From NCBI GenBank assembly GCA_021234155.1, contig JAJEKV010000094.1:3888535-3952534 (forward strand): a DNA stretch of 64,000 nucleotides, read 5' to 3'. Shown here piece by piece: positions 43,031 through 54,999 of the stretch. This DNA is from Isoetes taiwanensis (lineage: Eukaryota > Streptophyta > Lycopodiopsida > Isoetales > Isoetaceae). Made by a program: the position numbers and the translations under genes. Each line of letters opens with the position of its first letter. Position 1 is the first letter of the stretch. The notes beneath the pieces were generated by a model. The model ran no database searches. It worked only from the letters and a program-made list of their open reading frames with translations, and was not told the origin of the DNA.

Positions 43031-43760
43031 CTAAGTCTCCTTTGCCCGCAGCTCACCCAAGAAATTGCTGAGATCTTTTTTGTTATCTTGAATCAACACA
43101 TCAATAACAGTACCAATACGAACAACAGAAGTAGTTGACGACAAATCCTTCTTGATCCAATCACTAAAGTGCTCCCTGCTAGTATTTAATCCAGGAGCTG
43201 AGGACCTCAAAGGAAGCGCTCCAGGCTGATCTCTATTAAAATTGGCAATAGGGAGCGCCGAGGCACCATCCGCAGAAGCACTACTGCCATTCAAAGCACA
43301 TGTACCATTAAGTGCATTAGCACAAGGAACCAGTGCAGGAATTGGAAGACGCTCTCACTAAGGGCCAGAGGGTTAACATGCAATGCAAATCCCCAACACC
43401 CCAGCCGCCATGGATACAAGAGATTTTGCAAGCAATTTCGAAGTTGAAGCCATTCCTTCCAAAAGGGCCAAAATTTGTCAGAATGTAAATTCATCTAAAT
43501 CACTCACCTCTTTCTTCGCAGGGGCAAGATCATCTAAGATCCAGATTGTCCCCTTCTTATGGAGTCAAGAAATCCAATAGAGGATTTGCGGCCATATCAA
43601 TTTCCCTCTCCATACCAGCCTCTAATTAAAGGCTCTTATAACAATGAAATGGACTTTGGCTTTCCCTCAGTCAAAAACTGCATAAAGTATTGTTCCACCA
43701 CTTCCCTCGGAGTTGCCCCCCCCACCCGGGGGCTAGTGCAAGAGCTATTGACGCTTATGT
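43031..43760 (-). other. Weakly coding-like minus-strand stretch, unassigned
   Basis: An 87-codon ORF (43031-43294) and segments upstream in other frames (for example GTIWILDDLAPAKKE near 43520-43565) have protein-like composition. I recognise no family. It may be an eroded retroelement ORF1, but that is a guess from the repeat-rich context. Confidence 0.25.
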
Positions 43761-44130
43761 GATGCTCCTGGCAAGGTGAAACTCAAATGCACACAAAATA
43801 CTTTGGTGGTGCTCTTCATGCTTGCGCCAATTGGGTGACGTCACCTCACCATAATAAAAGGGATTATTCCGTTAGCTAAGTTCATTCTTTAAACTCTTAA
43901 AGCTTGGTACATGATGTTCATAACATAAGATTAGTATGTAGATGTTAACATAGACAATTTGAAGCATAATCATTATGCAAACTGCTTATTGAAGATCTCA
44001 ATTTTGAAGCATGTGACGTAGATGCAAAGCACACCTTTAGACAAGTCTACTTGGAAACATGTTGTAATTGTCTGGCCAAGCTTGTATTCAAGGCCTCATG
44101 GCATCAAAGCGTGTGGGAGCACTATGAAAT

Positions 44131-44235
44131 CGAGCATTAACTTTTATCATTGGCTGTCTGAGACTGTAGTCATGGCATTTGTATTGGACATTCTATTAAA
44201 ATGAACAAATAAGTAGGATTTTAATATCAACAAAT
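44131..44235 (+). repeat. Dispersed repeat (partner 46429-46531)
   Basis: CGAGCATTAACTTTTATCAT...AACAAATAAGTAG...TATCAAC recurs 2.3 kb downstream in the same orientation with scattered changes. Similarity stops abruptly on both sides. It could be the remains of terminal repeats, but neither TG/CA ends nor a primer site is evident. Confidence 0.65.
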
Positions 44236-46428
44236 TTTGGGCCCCTTCGGGGCCTTGGGAATTGTGTGGGGATTGATGAACAAAGTAGAAAATTGCTTAA
44301 ATCAAACCATCAAATACCTTTTCGAACATGCAACACAATATGGTTTTTATACTAGGACAACTTAAAACAAGAGTAGCAAGAAATCAATGCTCCCCTTCGA
44401 GAACTTGAACAACAGATAAGAACTAAAAAAAAGGTATCAAGAAACATTGTACTTGCTGAGATCATATAAAAGCAAGGTACTTGTTGCATAGGTATTTCAA
44501 TCAAATCCCTCAAGCAGAACTTCCAATAAAATAGAAGCCTCCAATTGCAAATGAAAATTATGAAGCCCCATTACGTTTGCAAATGCTTAAACCAAAATAG
44601 GTCTTAGTCAAAAATAAGATTTTTGTGAAAGATTCTTTTTTAACAAACCATTGTATGTAATATTTAAGTCACTAGAAATAGAAAAAGAAGAGAAACACTA
44701 GAGAGAGAATGTCATTTGTTTCTACGCTCATATCTTGAACAAAAGAGATCATATTCAGATGATCTTAGGCTCTTTAGAATGATTGACCCAGATCTATCAA
44801 GATAGGCAATTGTTTTTTGTACTTTTCAACTCCGGATACCTTTTTGCAAAGTGCAGCCATGCAGATTTGATGGTAATAATTTTTTTTTATCATAACTTTT
44901 AAATTCGAACTCTATTTTGAGTGTTCTTATTACATTGGAAAGCTCTCTTCAGGATCTTTGATGATGTACGATATGCTCATATTTCGTTAGGTTTTCTGAG
45001 CGAAAACAACAAATTTTCTGGGCGGATTTGATGGTCTATATGTTATTTATGAACTTGCTAATGTTTTTTGAAATTTTATTTATTTTTCAAAAAAAAAAAA
45101 AAAAAACAACAACATCTCTCACAACATCTTTCATAGCATCTTTCATAATAATTTTATTTGTTTCTCATTTGCAATCCAGTTGCAAATAGAAATATGAGTT
45201 CTATAAGGCCAAACTAGAAATGCAAAAAGTGCTCATCTTTGCATCATTGAATTCCATTGATATTCAATATGACCACAAGAATGATGAAAGCAAACTCAAA
45301 GTTACCCACATAAGATATACTTGCAGTGTGGAATAATATATTTTAAATCAAAGTTACTACAAACACACGGGGTTCCATTGGATGTAGAGAAACTCTCTTA
45401 TCTAAAGCTTTGCACAGATTCATATCTTGATTAATTAGTCATACTAATGAATTGATCATACCTTATAAGGTTTGGTATCATGCTATCTCTACAACATGTA
45501 AGCCACGTAACTGATCACCACAATGTAGAAAATTAAAGCAACTGAACTCAATATTTTTCTAGAAAACTATCTGCACAATTTTCTATCAAGCAATTATCTC
45601 TATCTCAAATTATGAAAGGACTACCAGGTTACGCTTGCTCCCAATTAGTCGGCTGTGGCAAAGAACTTGGCATGCAAATTCACCTCCCGACCTGCGAATC
45701 ACCTCCCGCCATGTCACCTAGAAACATGTCAAGTCATGATATGATATTGCTGACTCCACCTGCAAGCTCAAATTTATCCAAAGGTCTGGAGGTTGTACTG
45801 TTCTGCCTCAAAATGACCTGATACACTGTTTGCTAATCCCTGAACAAAACAAAGGCCAGATTCACTTCACCGATTTCTGCAATGAGTTAGATATCTGCAG
45901 CCAAACTTGAATCATTTTATTGAGGCCAAGACACTGCATCAATCCACTGGTATGATAGCCCTTGATAGGGAGGAAGCAAGCTGCAAGAAAAAGCCTTCTT
46001 TGAAAATACAAGTTGTTGAATAAGGAAAGTCCAATCCAACAAGCTTTCTTGATCAAGCAAAATCTAGAGATCTTTTCGTCACGCAAATCCGGCAGCATGT
46101 AATCATTGTTGCTAATCCCTGTTGATGCAGAATCGACCTAATCCATCACTATCGACCAAGCTCTATAGGCATTCTAACATGTACGAAATATTTAGGAAAA
46201 ACCCTAAAATAAGAAATCTCTTGCATTGCATGCTATAATCTAGATTTTCTTTTTTCGAAGTGAAACCAATGGCAAGTTCCATAAAACAATATTGAAAGCC
46301 TTTCTGCGCTCTAGATGTATGCATTAGCACATCCACTCGAATACGCCATTAAATCATTGTAAAACTATATCAAAAAGTGTATAAAAATATAAAAGTAACC
46401 CCCTATTGTTATGCTAGATATTTGAAAG

Positions 46429-46531
46429 CGAGCATTAGCTTTTATCGTTGTTTGTCTGAGACTGTATTCATGGCATTTGTGTGACATTCTATTAAAATGA
46501 ACAAATAAGTAGAAGTTTAATATCAACGAAT
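46429..46531 (+). repeat. Dispersed repeat (partner 44131-44235)
   Basis: Second copy of the approximately 105-bp block; it is two bases shorter overall, including a gap near ATTTGTGTGAC. Confidence 0.65.
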
Positions 46532-46993
46532 GAAAGTAAAATCTTAACGTCAGAGAGGAATATGCAGCTTTCTTGGTCCCACATCAATTGCTGCATGCAC
46601 TTCTACGTCTGAAGTAGCTGCATTTTATATACTGGAGGTGCTAGAGAAATGTATCGAAAGTTTATTCAATATGCATAGCTCAAATGCAATCACACAATCT
46701 CTAGAACAATGTATTCTAACTTGATCCTAAGTTAGAAAAATGCACCAAATAATATATCAAGGTAAAAGTAATTTTTGAAATCTCAAGGCATTGAGAATGT
46801 GACAAAATTCACTGCAGCACCAGTGTACTATACCAATGGTATTGACTGCTATTGTAGCAGTCACTGCTTCACAAACACTAGCCTAATCGGTGAAATAGGT
46901 CCCGAAATTCATCCTTAATAGCAATGGTCTGATTGATTCAACTTATCTTCTATGCGCTTCGAGGCGGTTGTTGTATATGATTGTACAATACTT

Positions 46994-47057
46994 ATTACTG
47001 TTAAGGTTTTTCCCTCGAAAACCCTTTAGGGCGGGGTTTTTTAATCCTGACAGTAAT
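46994..47057. other. Hairpin element, copy 1 (conserved core, variable outer stem)
   Basis: The outer stem ATTACTGTTA pairs with TGACAGTAAT (10 bp, one G-T). The core reads GGTTTTTCCCTCGAAAACCC, then TTTAGGGCGGGGTTTTTTAATCC, with an internal CCC-TTTA-GGG stem. The copy at 48599-48663 has the same core but a different, still complementary, outer stem. It is followed 24 bp later by copy B of the ATTCT-tailed repeat. Confidence 0.65.
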
Positions 47058-47081
47058 ATGCCTGTTGCTCTTTTCTTTATA

Positions 47082-47224
47082 TGGGTCCCATAGGTCAATT
47101 GATCTTCGTGGACGATAAAAATACATTCTATTCTATTCTATTCTATTCTATTCTATTCTATTCTATTCTATTCTATTCTATTCTATTCTATTCTATTCTA
47201 TTCTATTCTATTCTATTCTATTCT
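47082..47224 (+). repeat. ATTCT-tailed retroposon 3' end, copy B with (ATTCT)20
   Basis: A conserved block TGGGTCCCATAGGTCAATTG plus a CTTCGTGGACGATAAAA segment is followed by a perfect (ATTCT)20 array (47125-47224). A conserved sequence with the same short-repeat tail at three loci is the pattern of a SINE or RTE/CR1-like LINE 3' end. Confidence 0.78.
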
Positions 47225-47458
47225 ACACATATAGTGTGGTAATTTATGGTTTAGGTAGGGATTTTGGCCGCTTAAGGGAGTTTTCTAATTCGTAATATGT
47301 CCCTGCATTGAGCAAACTTACCTTCTTACCCGCCACTTGATGCAATGCTTACATAACTTATTTGTATGTATTTCTTCCGACGCCTGATCCTTGATAAAGT
47401 GTATATATGAAAGCTATTTTCTACTAGCAATAGGCATCGGGCCAACAACTTCTTATTT

Positions 47459-47850
47459 TCACAGGTTATCAATATGTTTTGTCCTTTCATGGTTAATTTG
47501 ATTCTTCACAATACCGATGCAACTTTGACTGTCTGTTATGGTCTTTGTAGATTCACTTTGTAGACAATTTAAATCTTCTAATAATCTCCTTAACCAAGTT
47601 ATAGCTTTTGCAACCAAGGATGAGGTAGCATACTCAACTTCACCTGACAACATAACTATCGCACTTTGCTTTCTGCTCCTCCATGTAATAGAACCTCCTG
47701 CCCAGAAAAAACATAACTAGAGGAAGAATTTATACAACTAAGGTCACCACTCCAATTATCATCACTATAAGCTTGCAATATTAAATCATTTAAATCACAT
47801 GTTATTTCATATGGCAATCGCATCGATCCGAGACATCGGATCGCCATTCT
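47459..47850 (-). pseudogene. Ty1/copia RNase H relic
   Basis: The minus strand reads, with a frame change near 47655, LQAYSDDNWSGDLSCINSSS, YVFSG, then SGEVEYATSSLVAKAITWLR, RLLEDL and the C-terminal INHERTKHIDNL. This is the copia RNase H order. The fragment ends near 47850 at the palindromic tandem repeat. No LTR was found next to it. Confidence 0.85.
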
Positions 47851-48360
47851 AGAATGGGACGAGCATGCATGTCATGCATGCATGCGGGCGGCGCATGCCC
47901 GTTTTGGGTTGGGAGTTCGCTATTTCGCGCCGCTTCAAGATCCACGCCTCATCGGCGCTTCCTCTTCTCTCAGCAGTACCTTATTCTCTTTGAATTGTTT
48001 CCAGGCAGGGGAGGGGCTTCTTCCTGCCTGGTTTAGCCAATTTGGCGTATCTTTCTTGCTATCTTTTACCGGCCTTTGACCTCATCCTGTGACCTTCGTC
48101 CTCGATCCTAGTTTGTAAGGAAGTTCTCTGGTACTCGGGCGCTTTGTTGGTTTCTTGCGAGTCCCATTCTAGAATCGCATCGATCCGAGACATCGGATCG
48201 CCATTCTAGAATGGGACGAGCATGCATGTCATGCATGCATGCGGGCGGCGCATGCCCATTTTGGGTTGGGAGTTCGCTATTTCAAGCGCATTTCGGCATC
48301 CACGTCTCATCGGCGCTTCCTCTTCTCTCAGTAGCACCTTATTCTCTTTGAACCCACCCT
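47815..48360 (+). repeat. Palindrome-rich block in two tandem copies, 359-bp period
   Basis: Copies start at about 47815 and 48174. Each opens with ATCGCATCGATCCGAGACAT, which contains a perfect hairpin CGATCCGA-GACA-TCGGATCG. The palindrome CCATTCTAGAATGG and repeated GCATGCAT follow, then about 120 bp of shared sequence (GTTGGGAGTTCGCTATTTC...CTTATTCTCTTTGAA). Palindromic CCCATTCTAGAAT also occurs just before the second copy. The ORFs crossing it (including 48222-48827) are not gene-like. Confidence 0.78.
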
Positions 48361-48598
48361 CCCCCTTCTTTGTTTATTATATTTTGTACAAGTTCATTTT
48401 ATCATGTTTTTCCACCCATTTGGGTGATGCTTTTTTTTCCACCCAATCGGGTGATGCTATTCTTTGGTATGTTTTCTCGCTTGTTGTGTTGGTCATGTGC
48501 GTGTATTGTGTTGGCGAGGCATCGGTTTCCGACTTCTCCATGCGGGGGTTTTTGGGAGCGATTCTATGCCTTTACGCTTGTCTAAGCCCCTTGTCAAG

Positions 48599-48663
48599 GC
48601 TTATCACTAGGGTTTTTCCTCGAAAACCCGAAAGGGCGGGGTTTTTTAATCCCGGTGATAAGC
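48599..48663. other. Hairpin element, copy 2 (conserved core, variable outer stem)
   Basis: The outer stem GCTTATCACT pairs with GGTGATAAGC (10 bp, one T-G). The core GGGTTTTTCCTCGAAAACCC, then GAAAGGGCGGGGTTTTTTAATCCC, is nearly the same as in the copy at 46994-47057. The internal CCC-GAAA-GGG stem is kept although its loop differs. Confidence 0.65.
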
Positions 48664-48904
48664 TTTCGGCAGGTACATCAGCCACTCATCTATTAGCATT
48701 GTATTTTTTTTGGGGTCCAAATGATATAATTGGATTTCCCTTTATGGCAATGTACCTTTTAGATACCTTGGCACTCTCTTCTAGGCAGCCAATGTTCCTT
48801 AGTTCTTATAGATCCACCAATACCTAGAAAGACTATGCAAGACAGGGCAACACCAATAATGAATTCAGACAAAAGAACACACGCCTAGTTTCACACGACA
48901 GGAA

Positions 48905-49171
48905 GTGATAAGGGCCTTACAGAAAATAGCAAACACTGAAGCATCAGTTCTCTACGGAATAACAGTTGAAATGCTAAAATGTGTGAAACCAGCAATAGTT
49001 GGAATAGTCACGACGGACACCTTATATAAGATAGTGCATATAGGAATGCCTGAGAAATGGCAATATAACAAGGTGATGCCACTACATAAAGGGGGGAGAG
49101 TAAAAATAGAACCAATGGTCAACTTAAACTTTGCTAAATGGTTCGAAAATGTTCTAGATGAGAAACTCTAG
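48905..49171 (+). pseudogene. Non-LTR reverse transcriptase fragment (RTE-like)
   Basis: An 88-codon segment ALQKIANTEASVLYGITVEM, then LYKIVHIGMPEKWQYNKVMP with LHKGG and FAKWFENVLDEKL. This fits the N-terminal finger blocks of a LINE RT (the usual AxGxDGIxxEMLK, WK..V..PxxKKG and NYRPI-type blocks). The Y-x-D-D part is absent. The NYRPI position is degraded and there is no Met context for a real start. The LINE clade is inference. Confidence 0.6.
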
Positions 49172-49543
49172 TAACGTTTCCTTGAGCTTCTTTATGCCTT
49201 ATCAAAATAGACCTTCATGATCCCATGCATGCACCTACTGCTGTAGATACCTCTCCTGAACTAGCATCACTAGTATCGATAGTCGCAATATTAGTTTGAT
49301 TTCTTAGGAGAAAATGTGACTCAGCCAATTGCAGAAACAAGCACTATTGTAAGAATAGTTGTTGAAGGCCATAGATGTTCCACAAGTATATGCTCAATAA
49401 CATCTTTCTGTACTTGGAAACCTAGACCTCCTTTGTATACGTCCACATTACTCAAAATACCAGCACCAAATCTGTTAGACATATTGAAAATGTTCCTAGA
49501 TATTGCCTAATGTTATAAGGGCAAGGGATAATATTATTACCTG

Positions 49544-49684
<141 letters not shown>

Positions 49685-49890
49685 GAATTTTTACATCCAT
49701 GGGAACCCAACTGATACAACCATTGTAATATTTAAGGAAGGGGTCAAGGCACTACCATTGGGATGGGGTCGTGATATTATTAGTTGGGTTCGCGCTTGAA
49801 GAAAAGGCCCTAGATAATATTACATATGATAATCCAAGGATTCTAATTAAGGGCGGGGAGTTTCTTAAAAAGGCTAGGTGTGGAGACATC

Positions 49891-49899
49891 TATAAATAG
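49891..49899 (+). promoter_or_regulatory. TATA box in LTR1
   Basis: TATAAATAG lies in the middle of the LTR. It is conserved as TATAAATAG in LTR3 (54495-54503) but degraded in LTR2 (TGTAAAAATAAG). The position is right for the Pol II promoter of an LTR element. Confidence 0.6.
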
Positions 49900-52360
49900 A
49901 AGCTAAACTTTAGTTGGACATACCTCTGCAACCAAAGCTCCGATTGAGGTAATTCTTACTTCGTTGAATCATCTCGGAGTTTAGCTTCCGAATTTGGAAG
50001 GTACTTCCTTTAATTCATCCGTACGAGGGAGTAATAGCCAAAAACATGACAAGGGTTCACTAATCACTGCAACAACGACATCATAGATTTGCAATTGAAG
50101 TTAAACAATGTCAAAGATTATTTGCAAGAAGATACAAGCATATTACAGTTCGGAAGTTGAATCCTTTCTTTATTCCTATTCCTGAGCCTATGTATTTTCA
50201 TTGATCAGAGATTAAGCGAAGTTGTATGATCATTCCGATAAGCCAGTAGCTAGAGCCAGTGTTGTTGATTTGCCATAGCCCAGTGGACCTGATTGGGTGG
50301 TTAGTTGTACTTCTATATCCATGGTACTTGAAATAAATACTACCTGTTTTTTTTATCTTGTTCTTCTCTTGTCAATCATTGTGAGAAGTATTAAACATTC
50401 CAAATCCCTTAAATCACATCAATTTGTATTAGAATGGAGGTTCATGATTCTTCTGGGTCTATAAGCAGTGGGATAAGGAATTTGAATTCTTTATTGTCCT
50501 AATTGAATCAAAAAAGTCAGGAGTAGTGATATTCGAATTACCAAGGCCAGGGAACTGCTGGAGTATGGCATCTGAATAAAGTGGAGATTTTTGAAACTTG
50601 ACCAGAACATATATGAACTTGTAAATTTGTGCATTGTCTCATTGGAGAATAAGCTCTTGCGAGGAAATTAAGAATTTTAATTGCAACAAGCCAGCATCAA
50701 GAATAGAATAGAATATAATAGAGGAGAATATTATATGTGGGAAGTTCAATGTGTCCAGCATATTGTGATGAAAGAAAAGTTATGTGCTTTTGTGGAGATT
50801 GCTCAAGCACACAGAGCGCCCTGTTGCAAATGAATTTGGATTATCCAAAGAAGTTTTTCCATGAGCATCTGGAATTATAAAATACAAGGACGGCTGCTAG
50901 GTTGTCATGGAGGCAAATAGCTTATCATGGAGACGAGTAACACCTGTTATATCTCTGATTAAATTTAATTGATGTTCGCTTTGTCATGATAGCCAAATTA
51001 CCTACCATATTCTCATGCAAACTAACTTCTCCCATCTCTAGATGGTGCTTTTTTGCATCTCTTTCAAAAGAGAGACATTATATATCATTCACGGTTCTAA
51101 GGGAGGGAACCTTTTTGGAGTTGATGACCTATCCCGACCGAGGAGAGCAAGGGAATTTTGAGACTTCTGAAGTTTGGTTCAACAAAGCTATTGATTACTA
51201 GGAACAAGCTATATCACTTGCTCCAAGCAACTCTGAAAGCCTATTCATATCATCTGAGCTTATACAAACTTCCTAACCTGATTTTTGAGACCGCCAAAAG
51301 AACAAAGAGAAAAAGAAAAAAAAAGGGCGGCATTCTTGCTTGAGATTGCGAGATTGCGGAGATCCATATATGGTGATTTGAGAGGCCAGTTGGTCATGGA
51401 AGTCATCTATATTAATATTTGACTTCTTTTACAGGATTGCTTAGTGTTAAGCATTGGGGTGGAGTCTACAGATAAACTACCAGATATATACATGCGAAAT
51501 TTGGATTCAAAATCTCGTAAGATTATTATTTTTATTTGGAATGAAGAATAGAATTTTAGTTTTGATATGTATGCCATGGTAGATTGGAAATTACAAACGC
51601 AACATAATGGGCCTGAAGATGGTGTACTAGATGTGAATGCCTCTTGGTAGACTAGTGATTGTGTTTGCAGCACAATAAATAAGAGAGCATAAAATGTATA
51701 CATTTGAAGGTTAGTAATTGTGAGTGCAATACAATAGGCTTGACAAAAGTTGCATCTGTATATTGGAGCTCATTGCTGGATTATGCGGGATTTTAAACTT
51801 CCAGGTTATCAATGATCATGGGTGACCCATCTTACGAAGGGATGGATCGAAATGGAGCGGAACTTGAATGATAGTCAACGATCTATCTTGAGAAGGGATG
51901 GATTGATATGGAGCAAGCATAGGGGAGTGGTTCACGACGAATGAGTGATGAGAATAAGGCAAATTCTGTGTATTTTAATGTTTCTAGATGTTGCCTAGTG
52001 TTATGAGGGCAAGGGATAATATTTATTATTACCTAAAGAGAGTTTCAGAGATTTGTACAACCATCGTAATATTTATGGAAAGGGTCGAGGCATTGCCATT
52101 GGGATGAGGTCACATGATATTATAAGTTGGGGCCGAGCTTGAAGAAAATGACTTACATAATACTCCATATAATAAGCCAAGTATTCTAATTAAAGGCAAG
52201 GAGCTACCTTAATATAAAAGGCAAGTGCTTTCTAAAGAAGGATAAAGTTATGGAGATATCTGTAAAAATAAGCTATACTTCAATTGGACATATCTATGCA
52301 ATCAGAGCTCTGATTGAAGCAATTTTTACTTTTGCTTCGGAGTTTAGTTTCTGAAGTAGG

Positions 52361-52591
52361 ATGGCACTTCCCATAGTTCATCTATACGACGAAGTAATAG
52401 TCGAAAACGTGGCAAGGTTCACATATCACTTCCACAGCGACATCACGGATTTGCATTTGAAGTTGAACGATGCTAGAGATTACTTACAAGAAGATACAAA
52501 GCATGTTAAATTTCCTAAGTTGAATCCTTTCCTTATCTCTATATTGAGCCTACATATATTCAATGATCAGAGACTATGCAGAGTAGTATGA
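52361..52591 (+). other. Conserved small ORF inside LTR2 (counterpart in LTR3)
   Basis: 76 codons. The stretch DITDLHLKLNDARDYLQEDT aligns with DITDLQLKLNDAKDNLQKDT of the 61-codon ORF at 54619-54804 in LTR3. The LTR1 version is broken by stops. I recognise no family. It may be a captured fragment or a chance open frame conserved by descent. Confidence 0.35.
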
Positions 52592-52644
52592 TTGGTCTGA
52601 TAAGCAAGTACCTAGAGCCAGTGTTGTTGTACTAGCCCATTGTA

Positions 52645-52713
52645 TGGGTCCCATGGCCTCTTGATCTTCATGGACATCAAAAAATCTACTCTATTCTATT
52701 CTATTCTATTCTA
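52645..52713 (+). repeat. ATTCT-tailed retroposon 3' end, copy C
   Basis: TGGGTCCCATGGCCTCTTGA, then CTTCATGGACATCAAAAAA, and a CTATT/ATTCT run of about 30 bases. It lies inside LTR2, so it arrived after the LTR copies separated or was removed from the others. Confidence 0.7.
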
Positions 52714-54174
52714 TCCTTGTCATACCGTTGTGAGAAATATTAAAGGTCCCAAAATGCTTAAATCATATCAATTGGTATCAAAGAAGAGGTTCTCGATTGG
52801 GATCATAAAAGGAATTGAATTCGTCATTCTCCTAATTGAATCAAAGAAGTCAGGTGCAGCAATGTTTGAATTACTGGGGCCATGAAATATCATTATTTTT
52901 GCATATGTTGATGCAAGTACGATTATTGGATCTTACTTTGGCAAGGAATTGTTGGAGCATGGCATCTGAATAAAGTGGAGATTTACGAAACTTGACCAGA
53001 ACATATACAAGTTTGTAAATCTATGCATTGCTTTATTAAAGAATAAGCTCTTGCGAGGAAGTTAAGAATTTTGATTGCAACAAGTTAACGTCAAAAGGAG
53101 CATCTTATCAATAAAGTTGTATGTATCCAGCATATTGTGGTGAAAGAAAAGCTATGTGCTTTTGTAGAGATTGCTCAAGCACATAAAGCACCCTATTGCG
53201 AATGAATTTGGAATATCCAGAAAAGTTTTTCCATGATCCTCTGGGATTACGGAATAGCAAGGATGGTTGCTAGGTTGTCGTGGAGACAAGTAGCTTGTCG
53301 TGGAGACGAGTAACATCTGATATATCCCTGATCAAACTTAATTGGGCTATGCTTTGTCATGATAACCGAGCTACCTAACATATCCTCATGCAAACTCTGA
53401 AAGCCTATTCAGGTCATGTGAGCATATACAAACTTCCTGACCTGATTTTGAAACCGCAAAGAAAAAAAGGAGGGGGGGGGGAGAGGGAGGGGGCATTCTT
53501 GTGTGAGATTGGGAGATTGTTGATATCCAGATTGTGGTGATCTGAGAGGTTGACTTTCTTTGTGGGATTGCTTAGTGTTAAAGATTAGAGTGGACTCTAC
53601 AGATAAGCTATCAAATATATGGATGCGAAATTTAGATTTGGAATCTCATAAGATTATTTTCTTCATTTGGACTAAAGAATAGAATTTTATTTTTGATATG
53701 TATACTATGGTAGATTTCAAATTATGATTGCAATGTAATAGGCATAAAGATGGTATACTAGATGTGAATGTTTCTTGATATACTAGTAGTTGTATCTGCA
53801 GCACAACAAGCTTGAACAAGAGTGCATAAGATGTATATATTTAAAGACTATAATTGTGAGTGCAACACAATAAGTTTGACAAAAGTTGCATCTGTATCTT
53901 GGAGATATAATGTATTGTGGAGATACAATCAAGTAGTACCTCAGAGGTACAAACGACAATAACGTACCCTAGAGATACAAGAAGTATAACGTACTTTGAC
54001 AGTAAGCGGATATCCATAACTTGCTAGATTGTGCAAGATTTAAACTTTCAAGTTATCAACGATCGTGGGTGATCCATCTTAAGAAGGAATGGACTAAAAT
54101 GGAGTGTACCTTGGCTGATCACGGGCGATCTATATTGAGAAGGGATGGATTGATATGGATCAAGCATGGGGGAG

Positions 54175-54998
54175 TGGTCCACAGCGAATATGTTACGAAA
54201 ATATGGCAAATTTTGTGTAACTTAATGTTCCTAGATATTGCGTATAAGGGCAAGGGATAATATTATTACCTAACGAGAGTCTCAGAGATTTGTACAACCA
54301 TTGTAATATTAATGGAAGGGGTCAGGGCACAACCATTGAGATGGAGTCGTGATAATATTAGTTGGGGTCGAGCTTGAAGAAAAGGTCTTAGATAATACTC
54401 CATATGATAACCCAAGTATTCTAATCAAAGACAAGGAATTATCCTAGTATAAAAGGCAAGTGCTTTCTTAAAAAGGCTAAAGTCTAGAGACATCTATAAA
54501 TAGAAGCTAAACTTCAGTTTGACATACCTTCGTAACCAGAGCTCCGATTGAGGCAATTCTTACTTTTCTGGAACCGTTTCAGAGTTTAGTTTCGGAATCA
54601 ACAGTTCCTGTAGTTCATATGTACGAGAGAGTAAAGGCCAAAAACGTGACAAAGTTCGCAGATCACTGCCATCACGACATCACAGATTTGCAATTGAAGT
54701 TGAACGATGCCAAAGATAACTTGCAAAAAGATACAAAGCATGTTGCAGTTCCTAAGTTGAATCCTTTCCTTATTCCTATTCATGAGCCTATGTATTTTTC
54801 TTGACCAGAGACTACGCGGAGTATATGATCAGTTCGATAAGCCAGTACCTAGAGCCACTGTTGTTGATTTGCCATAGCCCAGCGGACTCAGTTGGGTAGT
54901 TAATTGTGCTTCCATATCCTTTGTACTTGTATCTTATTCTTCTCTTGTCATACCATTCTGAGAACTATTAAAGATCTCAAATCCCTTAAATCGTATCA
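54175..54998 (+). repeat. LTR3 of the array
   Basis: 824 bp from TGGTCCACAGCGAATATG to AAATCGTATCA. It is followed by TACCTCTACT, unrelated to the interiors, so it is the terminal 3' LTR. The TATA box is at 54495-54503. Confidence 0.78.
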
Positions 54999-54999
54999 T

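Larger units (their letters stand above)
43765..46990. other. Non-coding stretch with a dispersed repeat pair
   Basis: No gene is seen. It contains the repeat pair 44131-44235 / 46429-46531, a GGCCCC-TTC-GGGGCC hairpin at about 44241-44256, and an A run at about 45090-45108. Confidence 0.5.
51928..52770 (+). repeat. LTR2 of the array
   Basis: 843 bp. It includes copy C of the ATTCT-tailed repeat (52645-52713), which replaces the segment seen in LTR1 and LTR3 between the TTGTTG block and the CTTGTCAT block. A 76-codon ORF (52361-52591) has a counterpart in LTR3. Confidence 0.78.

Noticed and set aside
48222-48827. 201-codon plus-strand ORF
   Set aside because: It starts inside the palindromic tandem repeat and crosses the hairpin element; composition is not protein-like and no family fits.
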